A DNA stretch of 32,466 nt, from the NCBI GenBank assembly GCA_022820835.1, contig JAJEET010000004.1, forward strand, positions 1-32,466. Direction: 5' to 3'. A program made the position numbers and the translations under genes. The stretch's first letter is position 1. Each line of letters begins with the position of its first letter. Below, piece by piece: positions 15,673-23,483 of the stretch. This DNA is from Candidatus Poribacteria bacterium. GTDB taxonomy: Bacteria > Poribacteria > WGA-4E > WGA-3G. The notes beneath the pieces were generated by a model. The model ran no database searches, was not told the DNA's origin, and worked only from the letters and a program-made list of their open reading frames with translations.

Positions 15673-16620
15673 TTAATCGCTGCCAGATTTCTTCAATCTG
15701 CCCCATAAAGTCGTTTGCGTGTTCGCAGTTGGAGAAACCGAGAGAAAACCAGCAGGCACCCACGCCGGAAAACTATCCAGTGCAGGATGGTCTGTTAATC
15801 GGCGTGATTTGTCCCCAATCGGACTAATGAGATAGATATTTGAATCTCGATTCAGGTTTCCCCACGGGTTCTCAAGTTCTGTTTCATAGGCGATCCATTG
15901 ACCGTCCGGCGACCACGCGGGGCTCTCGCTCCATGTGTTCTCTGGTGTCAACCGCCGACTGTTTTTGCCTTCTGCGTTCATCACATAAACGCCGCTTCCG
16001 GCAATACCTAAAATATAGGCAATCTGTTTCCCATCGGGAGACCACACCGGACTGCTCCCGTCTGCCAGTCTCCTTTGTCTTCTTCCATCGGCAGTCATCA
16101 CGTAGACCGACAAAAATATTCCGTGATCCCGATTGGAACTGAAGATAATCGATTCACCGTCCGGCGACCACGACGGATCGCCATTACTTCCCTCGTTTGT
16201 CAGTTGTTGAATCTCTTCGCCGTTGACATCTATTTTGTAGATATTAGACTGACCTGATCGACTGGAAGTAAAAACAATGGATTCACCGTTTGGGGACCAG
16301 TCAGGGCTCCTACCTTCTGTTAGCCGGTGCCGCGCTTTCGTGGCTAAATTCATCAGATAAATATCTCGGTCGGATACATAAGCCATCCATCGTCCATTGG
16401 GTGAGAACGTTGGAGAAAAGTCCCACGCTGGGTGGTTTGTGAAGTTTTCGATATTTTTTCCTTTTATATCCATGATGTAGATATCACTATTTCCTGTGCG
16501 CCGGGAAGTGAAGGCAATGTGCGTAACTTCAGATGCTTGTGCCCAAAGATTTACCGTAAACAGAAAGCCTCCTAATAGTATTATTGTTCCCGACACAATA
16601 TGGATGAGTTTTCGTTTCAT
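15673..16620 (-). CDS. Secreted TolB-like (PD40) beta-propeller protein
   Basis: I choose the ATG at 16620, with GGAG 8 nt upstream, which starts MKRKLIHIVSGTIILLGG, a signal peptide ending around LWAQA. The longer frame to 16713 runs through the repeated leader. The mature protein contains about six PD40 repeats with alternating SPDG-type turns (PSWSPDGESIIFSSNRD, PVWSPDGKQIAYI, PAWSPDGQWIAYE) and IY.M strands, as in TolB and related propellers. It is unlikely to be TolB itself, since no pal or tolA is near and the TolB N-terminal domain is absent. The tail QTTLWGRLKKSGSD is a looser version of the TTTW tail. The 315-residue length fits a single propeller. Confidence 0.85.
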   Translation of the reverse strand: MKRKLIHIVSGTIILLGGFLFTVNLWAQASEVTHIAFTSRRTGNSDIYIMDIKGKNIENFTNHPAWDFSPTFSPNGRWMAYVSDRDIYLMNLATKARHRLTEGRSPDWSPNGESIVFTSSRSGQSNIYKIDVNGEEIQQLTNEGSNGDPSWSPDGESIIFSSNRDHGIFLSVYVMTADGRRQRRLADGSSPVWSPDGKQIAYILGIAGSGVYVMNAEGKNSRRLTPENTWSESPAWSPDGQWIAYETELENPWGNLNRDSNIYLISPIGDKSRRLTDHPALDSFPAWVPAGFLSVSPTANTQTTLWGRLKKSGSD

Positions 16621-16656
16621 GATCCTTTCTCCTTTGCACATAGCACAGATAGATAG

Positions 16657-16744
16657 ATGGAGCGATGCAAACAATCGAGATATGGGAAAGCCTTTGTATT
16701 GTTCCATATTCACCCAAGGAGGGAGGCTCTCCCATTGGTTTACG
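16657..16744 (-). repeat. Shared 5' leader, copy 2
   Basis: Homologue of 14559-14644, ending 37 nt before the TolB-like gene start. On the minus strand both copies contain a possible short open frame starting MG[KE]P[SP][TS]L; copy 1 stops early, so a conserved leader peptide is only a possibility. The sequence 16745-16859 shows nothing else. Confidence 0.55.
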
Positions 16745-16859
16745 TAAGCAATTTCCGTGCCAAAGACAATTCAGGTGTGAAATCGTGTTTAAAGGTAGTT
16801 TTCTCGTAAATCTACGTAATAAAGTGTTTTACAGTGTTCAATTTTTGGACAGTTTTGTT

Positions 16860-16975
16860 TATAGTGACCTGTAAAAATAATAGGACACATTTTGAAAGAC
16901 GGACGAGGGACCTCGCCCCTACGAACCGTTTTTTGCTAAAGGTAAAGTGTCTCTTTAATTGTTGGTTTCACTATA
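16860..16975. mobile_element. MITE, single-unit copy (TATAGTGA family)
   Basis: 116 bp beginning TATAGTGACC and ending TCACTATA, a perfect 8-bp terminal inverted repeat. The interior matches the duplicated unit of 7842-8054, including the CGAGG/CCTCG hairpin, which is shortened here by a base or two. It is non-coding and probably mobilised by a transposase elsewhere. Confidence 0.8.
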
Positions 16976-17015
16976 GAAATCTTGTGTTACAGAACGCCTT
17001 GACATTTACCGATTT

Positions 17016-17032
17016 TTCAAATATACTGAGCA
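17016..17032. repeat. 17-bp exact repeat, second copy
   Basis: Identical to 14652-14668 and again followed closely by AATTTTCATG. It lies just upstream of the frameshifted fragment at 17082. Confidence 0.5.
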
Positions 17033-17081
17033 GTAGAAGGAATTTTCATGTTCAAATAGATACGAAGGCACACCAACTACA

Positions 17082-17359
17082 ATGGCAAACTTTTACACAA
17101 TTGAGAAACAGGATGGACGTTGGTGGTTCATCCCCCCGACGGTGTGCGGTTCTGGTCCATCGGCATGAACCATATTGACTCGGCTGCGCTGCGGTATATA
17201 GCGTCGGACGATGTGTGGAACCGACTCTGTGGTGCTTACATTAAGAACGCCGCGCGCAAGTACGGATTTCGCGATCACGCGAACAATCAGATTAACGAGA
17301 CGGTGGCTGGTATTCGCACCGTCAACATCGAAATGCAGCGGCGACAAACCGAAAAATAA
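17082..17359 (+). pseudogene. Frameshifted, truncated fragment of a glycoside-hydrolase-like protein (putative)
   Basis: Frame one reads MANFYTIEKQDGRWWFIPP from ATG 17082. After a run of six C (17132-17137) the sense continues in another frame as DGVRFWSIGMNHIDSAALRY to a stop at 17359. Adding one C to the run restores a single frame. The RWWF, DG.RF.S.GMNHID pattern resembles the beginning of large agarase-like glycoside hydrolases, but only about 93 codons remain. I treat it as a decayed gene. Phase variation at the C-run is possible but unlikely because the rest of the gene is missing. Confidence 0.5.
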
Positions 17360-17488
17360 AAAGTTTGGGATTGCACTTAATGGAAGGTTGCCATGGCAAG
17401 ATATATCTTATACCTTTTCTAAAAGATTATATTGCATTGACAGATCGCTTCAAAGACCGCACAAGACTGCACAGGCTAACGGTCTCCT

Positions 17489-17671
17489 ATGCTACAAAAG
17501 AGTTCGTTTATTGAAGTATTCTCAATCGGAAATGGTATTACCAATAATACTTTTCGCGAAGCAAGTGGTGGTCGGAATTGGGAAGGCAAACTCAGTCGTG
17601 TAGCAATCTACAGCCGATTCGTCGGAGCAGAAGAGGCTGCACACAAGTTCAAACTGATTCAAGGTGAGTGA
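17489..17671 (+). pseudogene. C-terminal remnant of a LamG-like protein
   Basis: The open frame includes GGRNWEGKLSRVAIYSRFVGAEEAAHKFKLIQGE (written here with its central motifs), the usual closing strands of bacterial LamG/concanavalin domains (IGN, W.G.L..VAIYSR). There is no signal peptide and no upstream part of the domain, so this is a 3' fragment of a lost gene. The stretch 17360-17488 shows nothing recognisable. Confidence 0.45.
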
Positions 17672-17745
17672 AATTTAGAATCTGGTACTATTTTGTGATG
17701 TTTTTTGGTCGTGGGTTTGGATATCCGAGTATTTTCAGATATGTT

Positions 17746-20703
17746 TTACGCCTCCGGCAGTTTATAGACGCCCCGTTTGACTTTTACAATTTCACCGATA
17801 TTTACAAGGCGTGTGAGTTCTGTATTTATTGCTTTTGGATGTCCTTGAATTGCTGCCGCGAATTCGGGTGTTTTTTTCTCTCCATCAGCAAGCATCTCAA
17901 GAATTTGCTCGCGGAAAGTGACACGCACAATTTTTCCACCCCTCATTCTTTGCAAGACTCGTTTCGCCTGTCTTGTCGAACATCCTAATACCTGTTTTAC
18001 TTTTTTTCTGCTGGATTCAGGTTTCAGATTGTCGCGTTCCGTCTCAAAATGTTGGCGTGTCGCTATCACTTCAGGGAGTTTGTCTAATTCACCGGCAACC
18101 TCAAAATCTGCCCAGTCAAAAAGGAGCGTTTCAGGTCTGTCAGTGATATCGGGAATTCGTAAACCGGTAATCAACATAATTTTTTTATTTGCCAAACGGT
18201 TCAGCTGAGCCAGCTTTATAATTTCTGTGAAGATACGGAGGACCCTTATTTCGTAAACGCTCTGGACGCGTTCGTCTTTGTAACGGTAAAGCTCGGGTTC
18301 CATTTCATAAGAAAGGGGTTCCTCGTCGTTTCCAAACAAGATCCGAGTGTGTTTTAAAAGGGAACGGGGTCCCATTCTTGGTATGCCAACTATCCAGATG
18401 ACTTGCGCTTCTTGAAAAGCGGTTTCCAATCCTTCCACCCTTCCAAAACCTGTCAAGAAACAGACGTTCTCATTCTTCGCTATATCCTTGAGTTGTTCAA
18501 CCGACTGAACATGGGTTATAATTCCATGCTTAACATTTGGGTCCCTTTCAATTTCGGCTTGGATCCCTAAAAAAATGCGCTGCCCCATTTCAGAGATGCC
18601 GATACTGTCCCAGGTGCCATTGATGTCTAAAATTGTATTCTGTGGATAAATGCCGGTGCGAATCTGAAAAACGCGATTTCCGGGCCCCCATACCATCGGT
18701 TCCGTGCGAAGGATCTCGGTTTCTACATTCAAGAATGCCCGTCGTAAATGTTCAGCGTTGAGAACCGGTATATTGACGAAAAGGTATTGGACGCTCGGAT
18801 GCAGCACGGGCGGCACCCGGAACAGTAGGGCTTCGTCCTCCCATCGCATCGGTGCATCAGCATCCCTTGTGTAATGTGCAAAGAAACGTTTGAGTTGATG
18901 CCAAAACGTCCAACTTGGATCCGCATAAATCTCCGAGAACGCCTGAATGTTTTCAACAGCCGCGGCATCGACGTGGCACATCTGTTGGATGATCTCTCCT
19001 TCCAGCCATTCAAACGTCTGGACCACCGTTCGGACTCGTCTGACAAAGCTTCCATGGGATTTACCTCTGATGTCTATTGCATTCAGTAGCACCAGCGCAA
19101 AGTTGCCTAAGGCATCGCCTTGCCAATTGGCAGCCCACGCTTCCAGTGTGGTTCTGGCGAGTTTGCATCCAAGAAACAGTTGCGCCTCTTCGCGGGTATT
19201 GGTGATACAGAGGGGTTGGGTACCTTCGCGCGTTTCGAGAAGTTGTTCCACTATTTTTGCGTATTGTGGGTCCGAAAACAGTCGCGTACTGGGGATATCC
19301 TTCACCTGATCCCAGAGATGCATCCGATCCTGCCACTGTGCCACCGATCTGACATCTTGACTTTGAAGAAATCGCGATGCTACTGCCGAAAGATCCACAC
19401 TCGGTATCTTTAAACAGATACCGTTACGCTTACGTAGAACGGATGCTACTTCAGGGTCTTTCTCAGCGTCTGTCTCGGTAGTAAACCCAAGGACACGCAC
19501 ATTCCTATCGAAAGCGCGTCGCACCTGAACATTAATTTCTTCGTGTGTTTCATCAGTCTTTTCGGTAGGTTTGGACTTGTGTAACACCGGAGAAGGACGT
19601 TTTATTGATAGTGGACTCAGTCCTTCTTCCCGAATAGCAAGTACTTTATCATTTATAGGCAGCCCTGTCGCTGGGATCGACGGCAAGATGCCAGTATCTT
19701 TCCAAACGTCTGTTATGAGCGTTGCCTCGATAGGCAGCTCGGTATCGGATGTAGACGCACGCAACCACACACCATCTTCATTTTCCCACAATGATACCTC
19801 TGTGTTGTCAATCTCACTTGCTTGCCGGTGCCAATAGTGGCATCTATCTTCTTGTCTGAGATAAGAAAACCCGCGCTTGAAAAACGCCTCTTTGGCGAGG
19901 TCAAGTTTGCCTGATCCAAGAGAATATGGTGCGTCAAGCATGCTCTCCTTGTGTTGCCTATTTTGCGGAACAGGTTCGCGCAGCGCGGCGCGAAATGTAT
20001 CGATAGCCGCAAAGAAAACCTCTTTATGAATCACAGGCGGCTCTAATAGGTTTCCAAGCAGGATTTCATAGCGCGCATCCCAGCAATTGTATCCTTTCTC
20101 GCCGAAAATTTCAAAATACGCATCGTATGGGCGCAAATCCTCTGCTGTCGGTGTCTGTTTATAGGTATACAACGGTTCCTGCTTCGTGTCTGGGTACAAG
20201 TACCCCGGTATCCTACAAGAAAATCGGAGCCCACCAGACTTTGTCATCGTCAACAACGGGTTCGCAACGGAGTCAACAAGTGTTTGAACACCAGCAAGAA
20301 TAGTATCAGGGGCAGCACAGATGGCTTCATATTTAAAGTCAATGTCATGCCATGGCGCGCCATCGCGTGCCGAGGGCATACCGGTATACACTTGAATCCC
20401 CCACGACTTGTGCCATCGGATGGTATCCCAGTCTGTCGTCTGTTGGCGTTTCAAGAACCGTTCTCCTCCAAAATGGCGCGGTGGGCAGTCGGTCCCAGGG
20501 GCTCGCCCTATCGGCGCAAAAGAAATCCCTGCTGCTTCTAAGTCTTGAAGCATGATAGGGTATCTGCGGGCACAATAGGCTGTGAAATGGTAAACAAGCC
20601 CTTTGTAAAGTGGAGACGTTGAAGTCGTCTTCCGTTGCTTAAGTGGATTCTCATGCCGTTGGTGGCAGCGTTGAATAATATCTTGTAAGACATTGGTCGT
20701 CAT
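17746..20703 (-). CDS. Large primase-polymerase-like / helicase-C-like / winged-helix protein
   Basis: A 985-residue protein from the ATG at 20703 (GGAGG 7 nt upstream; a GTG two codons earlier is too close to it). Residues ~30-225 resemble an archaeo-eukaryotic primase/prim-pol fold: WHDIDF (~118-123) could be the metal-binding DxD, SGGLRFSC the second motif, and YFEIFGEKGYNCWDARYE the third. The middle (~240-680) is unrecognised. Residues ~680-890 resemble the second RecA domain of a helicase (HGIITHVQSVEQLKD, DERVQSVYEIRVLRIFTEIIKLAQLNR, IMLITGLRIPDI), yet no Walker A is visible. The end holds two helix-turn-helix units, the last AbiEi-like (VNIGEIVKVKRGVYKLP). It may be a replication protein of an integrated element or a diverged chromosomal family. 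Domain calls are tentative. Confidence 0.5.
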   Translation of the reverse strand: MTTNVLQDIIQRCHQRHENPLKQRKTTSTSPLYKGLVYHFTAYCARRYPIMLQDLEAAGISFAPIGRAPGTDCPPRHFGGERFLKRQQTTDWDTIRWHKSWGIQVYTGMPSARDGAPWHDIDFKYEAICAAPDTILAGVQTLVDSVANPLLTMTKSGGLRFSCRIPGYLYPDTKQEPLYTYKQTPTAEDLRPYDAYFEIFGEKGYNCWDARYEILLGNLLEPPVIHKEVFFAAIDTFRAALREPVPQNRQHKESMLDAPYSLGSGKLDLAKEAFFKRGFSYLRQEDRCHYWHRQASEIDNTEVSLWENEDGVWLRASTSDTELPIEATLITDVWKDTGILPSIPATGLPINDKVLAIREEGLSPLSIKRPSPVLHKSKPTEKTDETHEEINVQVRRAFDRNVRVLGFTTETDAEKDPEVASVLRKRNGICLKIPSVDLSAVASRFLQSQDVRSVAQWQDRMHLWDQVKDIPSTRLFSDPQYAKIVEQLLETREGTQPLCITNTREEAQLFLGCKLARTTLEAWAANWQGDALGNFALVLLNAIDIRGKSHGSFVRRVRTVVQTFEWLEGEIIQQMCHVDAAAVENIQAFSEIYADPSWTFWHQLKRFFAHYTRDADAPMRWEDEALLFRVPPVLHPSVQYLFVNIPVLNAEHLRRAFLNVETEILRTEPMVWGPGNRVFQIRTGIYPQNTILDINGTWDSIGISEMGQRIFLGIQAEIERDPNVKHGIITHVQSVEQLKDIAKNENVCFLTGFGRVEGLETAFQEAQVIWIVGIPRMGPRSLLKHTRILFGNDEEPLSYEMEPELYRYKDERVQSVYEIRVLRIFTEIIKLAQLNRLANKKIMLITGLRIPDITDRPETLLFDWADFEVAGELDKLPEVIATRQHFETERDNLKPESSRKKVKQVLGCSTRQAKRVLQRMRGGKIVRVTFREQILEMLADGEKKTPEFAAAIQGHPKAINTELTRLVNIGEIVKVKRGVYKLPEA

Positions 20704-20767
20704 TGACACACCTCCGTATCATAAGATGGCACAAACTTTATATTTTACAGAAAGTGAAGTGTATATT

Positions 20768-20920
20768 AACGTGAGTTTGATAAAAGTGTGATGTTGGGTT
20801 TCGCTACCGGTATTTATGCGGAAAGTGCCTTGAAAAGCGGCATATTTGTCGAAATTATGAGGTTTTTAGTGTGTATTTCCCGCTCAACCCAACCTACAGA
20901 TTTATTTTCAAGTTCACGTT
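20768..20920. mobile_element. 153-bp MITE, copy A (AACGTGA family)
   Basis: Terminal inverted repeats start AACGTGAGTTTGA and AACGTGAACTTGA (read inward from each end). An inner GTTGGGTT/AACCCAAC pair adds a second stem. ATATT directly flanks both ends, a possible 5-bp target duplication. It is about 96% identical to the copy at 23317-23469. It lies between the divergent genes at 20703 and 21512. Confidence 0.8.
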
Positions 20921-20934
20921 ATATTATCAAAAAC

Positions 20935-21010
20935 AGGACTTACGCGTTTTTCCATGATAGCTTACTTATTACACATTACAAAAACCCTGCAAAAGGGCTG
21001 CGTAAGTCCT
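20935..21010. mobile_element. 76-bp MITE with AGGACTTACGC terminal inverted repeats
   Basis: Perfect 11-bp inverted termini at 20935-20945 and 21000-21010. The 10-mer ATATTATCAA occurs just left (20921-20930, then four bases) and immediately right (21011-21020), consistent with a target duplication or slightly imprecise boundary. It lies 14 bp from MITE copy A. Confidence 0.65.
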
Positions 21011-21143
21011 ATATTATCAAGCTGGCATTACAACCAGCAATTTGGGTCATAATAAGTCGATTTTTTTGTAATTTCTACAATTATATTATGAAGGCGATAT
21101 AAAACTTAATTATACGATATTTAGAAAAAAAAAGCAAATGATT

Positions 21144-21172
21144 TATAGTGACTATCAGAATTAAAGAGACAG
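21144..21172. repeat. Solo end of the TATAGTGA MITE family
   Basis: TATAGTGA followed after seven bases by AATTAAAGAGACA matches, inverted, the right end of the element at 16860-16975. No matching other end was found within 150 bp, so it is a truncated or decayed copy. The remaining 21173-21403 is AT-rich with no gene seen. Confidence 0.5.
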
Positions 21173-21403
21173 TTTTTGTGTTTTGTAATAGAATGCGTCT
21201 ATTTTGTAGCGCAAACTTTGAGTTTTCGGGATTTTCGGGCACAATCTAACAGATGATACTACAAGGTGGTAACCTGCGTCAAATAAAGTACTTGTTTTTT
21301 CCCCAGAGAGACTATATAATTTCGTTGTATATAGATAGACATTAAAATTTATTTTTATTAATATAATATTATGTCATATTGGAACTAAAATTGTTACCTT
21401 TAA

Positions 21404-21463
21404 TGGATCATGCTTAAATTAGGTGACTTCACCGCCACACGCAAGATGTTGATACGTAAATAA
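21404..21463 (+). pseudogene. Last residues of a lost FlgD-like sorting-domain gene
   Basis: From 21413 the plus strand reads LKLGDFTATRKMLIRK and a stop (TAA 21461-21463). This matches the extreme C-terminus of the proteins at 11729 (AGDFSATRKMLIRK in related form) and 23484 (DFSATRKMLILK). A stop lies just upstream in frame, so only the tail of a former surface protein survives. Confidence 0.65.
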
Positions 21464-21511
21464 TCTTCCCACGTGCAGCTAAGGAGATTCACCTCTACGA
21501 GAGGTTTTACG

Positions 21512-23245
21512 ATGAAAAAGACAAATAAGTTAACAATAGTCAATCTGCTAATCTTATTAATTATTTTGTTTAGCGGATTCTCCGTTTTTATCGGTTGTGG
21601 GCCTGAGAACGAACAACCGTCCATTGATACTATAGCCGATCAGACAGTTGTTGCTAATACCACAAAAACGGTAGAAATCTACGTCACCGATACCGATGAT
21701 GGCGACACGCATACAGTCAGTGCCTTCTCTGAAAATACCGATATAGCCACTGTGACAACAATCACAAATCCAGTAGACCTTACAAGTGCAGCAGAACTTA
21801 TTATTGAGGGTGTAGCCGAAGGAAGTACGATTGTTAGGGTCTCGGTTACAGACGATAGTGGACAAGACAACGCAACCGCTGAACAAGTGTTTGAAGTCAC
21901 CGTCCGCGGAGAAACCTATTATGATTATATAGTAGGTCCCTGGCTTTGGATGATTGCCCCCGGTGGACATATAGATGTTGATAATCTCTCTGAAACAAGT
22001 GATGGTGTTATTACGGAGACACAGATCGCTCAAAAAGGTGTAAATGAAGGGAATCATTTTGACACGCTGCAATGGACAAGCGGACATTTACTTCCTACAA
22101 CCGTTTGCGGAATTTTCTTATGCTCGTCAGATAATGTCATCAATGTGGTCAGAGAGATTGGACTCACCAATAGTTATCAACTAACGCAATATTCTGCTTA
22201 TGCATTGATTGATATTTTCTCTCCACGCGCTCAAAACGATGTCTTGATGGGTGTTGGGAGCGATGATTCTGTGAAAGTTTGGCTCAATGGATCGGTTGTT
22301 TACATAAACGATGCTGAAAGAAGAACAACTGGCATACAAAATCGATTCTCTGTAAATCTGGAAGCTGGTAACAATCTGCTGTTCGTTAAAGTTTGCAACC
22401 ACGGTTCTTGGGGTGGCAATGATGATTGGGGCCTGTTTTTCAAAATCTATCTTGACTCTGAGGATTATACGACATCTCTTCCAGTAGGGGATAACAATAG
22501 TTGGCACCCTGTGCTACCTGAACCGCTGCCAGAACCTGAAGAACCGATACAACCTGAAGAACCAGAACCCGAAGAACCGCCAATGATACCGGAGGAATCA
22601 TTTCCAATCACCATCAGTGAAATCATGTATGGTTCTGAAGCGTGGTTTTCGCCCCCACAATGGATAGAATTATCCAATACTGGAACAGATCCAGTGAATA
22701 TGACTGGATGGAAACTAACGATTCAGAACGTAGACTCGGAAGATTTAACCGGACCCGTGAATGGGACAATTGTGTTTAGAGACGAATTTTGGGGGGAAGC
22801 CCCTCAGATTTGGCCAAATGAAACCCTCCTCATAGTAGCAGATGAAGACAATGCTAACTCTGGTGGATTTTTGGAGGACCAAATATTCGCGCTTACGTGG
22901 CGCGGCGGATTAAAAATTGGTTTATGGGATACATTTTTGAGTGCAGAAGGATTCTACATAAAGTTGACCGATAAAAATGGTAACTTGGTAGATGAAGCAG
23001 GAAACTACGACGGTAGTCAGACGCTTTGGGACTTACCTTACGGTTTTAACAGAGGTAAAATTAGGGAAGGCAACCGGACATCACTTCTTCGCCGTTATGC
23101 CAACAGTGTTGCGCTTGATGGAAGAAAAAAAGGGAGTTGGGTGTCCGCGGTTGACGCGAATCTCACCGAGGATCAAAAAACCTATTATGGAGATAAGGAC
23201 GATATCAGTTCGCCCGGCATCCTCGGACCAAAAACAGGTGAATAA
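21512..23245 (+). CDS. Lipoprotein with Ig-like, PA14-like and lamin-tail domains
   Basis: I start at ATG 21512 (GAGG 8 nt upstream) rather than 21473, because it gives a lipoprotein signal MKKTNKLTIVNLLILLIILF ending at the lipobox FIGC. The 577-residue product has a cadherin/Ig-like domain (~30-125, with ITETQ-type repeats following), a PA14- or CBM-like domain (~130-325, including DDSVKVWLNGSVVY and NNLLFVKVCN), a Pro/Glu linker (~335-360) and a C-terminal lamin-tail domain (~363-577: ITISEIMYGSEAWF, PPQWIELSNTG, GWKLTIQNV). The lamin-tail part and its extension RRYANSVALDG...SWVSAVDANLT recur in the next gene. The protein probably sits on the outer membrane or cell surface as an adhesion or scaffold protein. 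It lacks a FlgD-like end. Confidence 0.78.
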   Translation: MKKTNKLTIVNLLILLIILFSGFSVFIGCGPENEQPSIDTIADQTVVANTTKTVEIYVTDTDDGDTHTVSAFSENTDIATVTTITNPVDLTSAAELIIEGVAEGSTIVRVSVTDDSGQDNATAEQVFEVTVRGETYYDYIVGPWLWMIAPGGHIDVDNLSETSDGVITETQIAQKGVNEGNHFDTLQWTSGHLLPTTVCGIFLCSSDNVINVVREIGLTNSYQLTQYSAYALIDIFSPRAQNDVLMGVGSDDSVKVWLNGSVVYINDAERRTTGIQNRFSVNLEAGNNLLFVKVCNHGSWGGNDDWGLFFKIYLDSEDYTTSLPVGDNNSWHPVLPEPLPEPEEPIQPEEPEPEEPPMIPEESFPITISEIMYGSEAWFSPPQWIELSNTGTDPVNMTGWKLTIQNVDSEDLTGPVNGTIVFRDEFWGEAPQIWPNETLLIVADEDNANSGGFLEDQIFALTWRGGLKIGLWDTFLSAEGFYIKLTDKNGNLVDEAGNYDGSQTLWDLPYGFNRGKIREGNRTSLLRRYANSVALDGRKKGSWVSAVDANLTEDQKTYYGDKDDISSPGILGPKTGE

Positions 23246-23316
23246 GGAAATCGTCGTCAGACGACTGAAAGGTCTTTCGCAGAAAAACCGTCCTGAAAAC
23301 TGATAATCATCATAAA

Positions 23317-23469
23317 AACGTGAGTTTGATAAAAGTGGGATGTTGGGTTTCGCTACCGCTATTTATGCAGAAAGTGCCTTGAAAAGCGGCATATTTGTCT
23401 AAATTATACGGTTTTTAGTGTGTATTTCCCGCTCAACCCAACCTACAGATTTATTTTCAAGTTCACGTT
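23317..23469. mobile_element. 153-bp MITE, copy B (AACGTGA family)
   Basis: Same length and orientation as copy A, with about six differences. Its right end is 3 bp before the AAAGGAATTT ribosome site of the gene starting 23484, so transcription of that gene must begin within or through the element. No clear target duplication is seen. Confidence 0.8.
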
Positions 23470-23483
23470 AAAAGGAATTTATT

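Noticed and set aside
15673..16620. Calling this gene tolB.
   Set aside because: It has PD40 repeats but no N-terminal TolB domain and no tol-pal neighbours, and carries the unrelated TTTW-like tail.
23246..23283. Short inverted repeat GTCGT-CAG-ACGAC after the lipoprotein gene as a terminator.
   Set aside because: Only a 5-bp stem and no T-run.
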